From the NCBI RefSeq assembly GCF_002224245.2, contig NZ_NKHK02000003.1:62001-126000 (forward strand): a stretch of DNA of 64,000 bases, given 5' to 3'. The translations under genes and the position numbers were made by a program. The DNA is from Moraxella sp. VT-16-12 (GTDB lineage: Bacteria > Pseudomonadota > Gammaproteobacteria > Pseudomonadales > Moraxellaceae). Shown in pieces: positions 63,433 to 64,000 of this stretch. The stretch's first letter is position 1; each line of letters starts with the position of its first letter. A model generated the notes under the pieces. The model ran no database searches and was not told the origin of the DNA. It was given only the letters and a program-made list of their open reading frames with translations.

Positions 63433-64000
63433 TGGGCGAATTTTTTGGACGCATTAAACAACAAAAAAGGGCGTATGTTGCTTTAATGGTGGCTGTATTG
63501 ATGGCATTGGTGGCATTATTTGCACCGTTTATCGCTAATGATAAACCGCTCATTTTGGTATATCAAAAATCCATCTATTTACCTATGTTGGTTGATTATC
63601 CAGAAACCACTTTTGGCGGTGTGTTTGAGACACCTGCTGATTATAAAGACTCTGCCATACAAACGCTTATCAATAAAAATGGCATGATGGTCATGCCACC
63701 GATTGTTTATGGTGAAAATACGTTGGTGCTCAATCCGCCCACGCCCCATCCATCAGCCCCTACTTGGGATAATGTGTGGGGAACAGATGCTTTGGGGCGT
63801 GATGTTTTTGCACGGACATTGTATGGTCTGCGTCTTTCTTTGGGTTTTGGGTTGGCTTTGACCTTGATTGCTTCATTGGTTGGGCTGGCGGTGGGGTCGG
63901 TGCTGGGCTATTTTGGTGGTTGGGTGGATTTATTGGGTCAAAGGGTGATTGAGATTTGGCTTGGCTTGCCACAGCTTTTTATTTTAATGATATTGATGAG
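63429..64000 (+). CDS. yejE: Peptide ABC transporter permease (YejE-like), truncated by the window
   Basis: Partial gene; about 190 codons visible, continuing beyond the right edge. It opens with ATG at 63429 or 63432, overlapping the yejB stop by 4 or 1 bp. The N-terminal helix, FIANDKPLILVYQKSIYLPM, DYPETTFGGVFETPADY and WGTDALGRDVFARTLYGLRLS match YejE, the second permease of the same importer. yejF, the ATPase, would be expected outside the window. Confidence 0.9.
   Translation, partial: MMGEFFGRIKQQKRAYVALMVAVLMALVALFAPFIANDKPLILVYQKSIYLPMLVDYPETTFGGVFETPADYKDSAIQTLINKNGMMVMPPIVYGENTLVLNPPTPHPSAPTWDNVWGTDALGRDVFARTLYGLRLSLGFGLALTLIASLVGLAVGSVLGYFGGWVDLLGQRVIEIWLGLPQLFILMILM

Overview
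The window looks like a chromosomal segment of a Moraxellaceae gammaproteobacterium, most likely Moraxella. The supporting signs are an AT-rich genome, a very long C-terminally extended Hfq, an RNase HI-DnaQ fusion, a YghU-type glutathione transferase and an almost entirely housekeeping gene set. I read about 70 protein genes, two tRNAs (Glu-UUC, Ser-UGA), at least two disrupted genes or remnants, and no insertion sequence, prophage, CRISPR array or rRNA. The right edge cuts a yejE-like gene.

Layout. 0-7 kb: rubredoxin, a secreted WG-repeat protein and transaldolase on the minus strand; then an xseB-terD-lysO run and a Fur-box-preceded tonB-exbB-exbD cluster. 7-11 kb: queD, tsaE, an uncharacterised membrane protein, miaA and hfq. 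11-14.3 kb: the LPS export block kdsD-kdsC-lptC-lptA-lptB. 14.3-18.7 kb (minus): nudC, a ChpA-N-terminal-like protein, rnhA-dnaQ and aroQ. 19-27 kb: rhlB, hemW, a YbeD-like gene, ogt, metG, a membrane protein and sspA-sspB. 27.5-38.2 kb (all minus): tRNA-Glu, yajQ, rnt, pyrC, tRNA-Ser, a YdcF-like gene, murB, a low-molecular-weight tyrosine phosphatase, an Hsp15-like gene, a SitABC/MntABC-type metal importer, and a DUF815 ATPase with an FFLEELY-like partner. 38.4-42.1 kb: two phosphate transporters, the second with a near-perfect Pho box. 42.8-47 kb: an AT-rich accessory block of poorly known minus-strand genes facing a disrupted HTH regulator. It includes a J-domain/DUF805/LprI-like fusion and a homopolymer-frameshifted gene. 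47-64 kb: prfB with its programmed frameshift, pncB, lipB, ppa, a second small HTH locus, fabI, folE, metZ, argC, copZ-copA, lpxH, yghU and yejB-yejE.

How the genes work together. Envelope building is well represented (kdsCD, lptABC, lpxH, murB). So is metal handling: TonB-ExbBD and a Mn/Fe importer, both with candidate Fur boxes, plus copper efflux. Phosphate uptake and translation or RNA maintenance (miaA, tsaE, hfq, rnt, prfB, metG) are also present.

Nothing here is convincingly a new multi-gene system. The places most worth a second look are the 42.8-47.0 kb accessory block, the 17-bp inverted repeat at the start of the metal-importer transcript, the terminator-like hairpin in the tonB leader, the Pho-box promoter of pit, and a decayed C-terminal fragment of a TbpB-like surface lipoprotein before argC. 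All functional calls come from recognising motifs and family features by eye; no database search was run.
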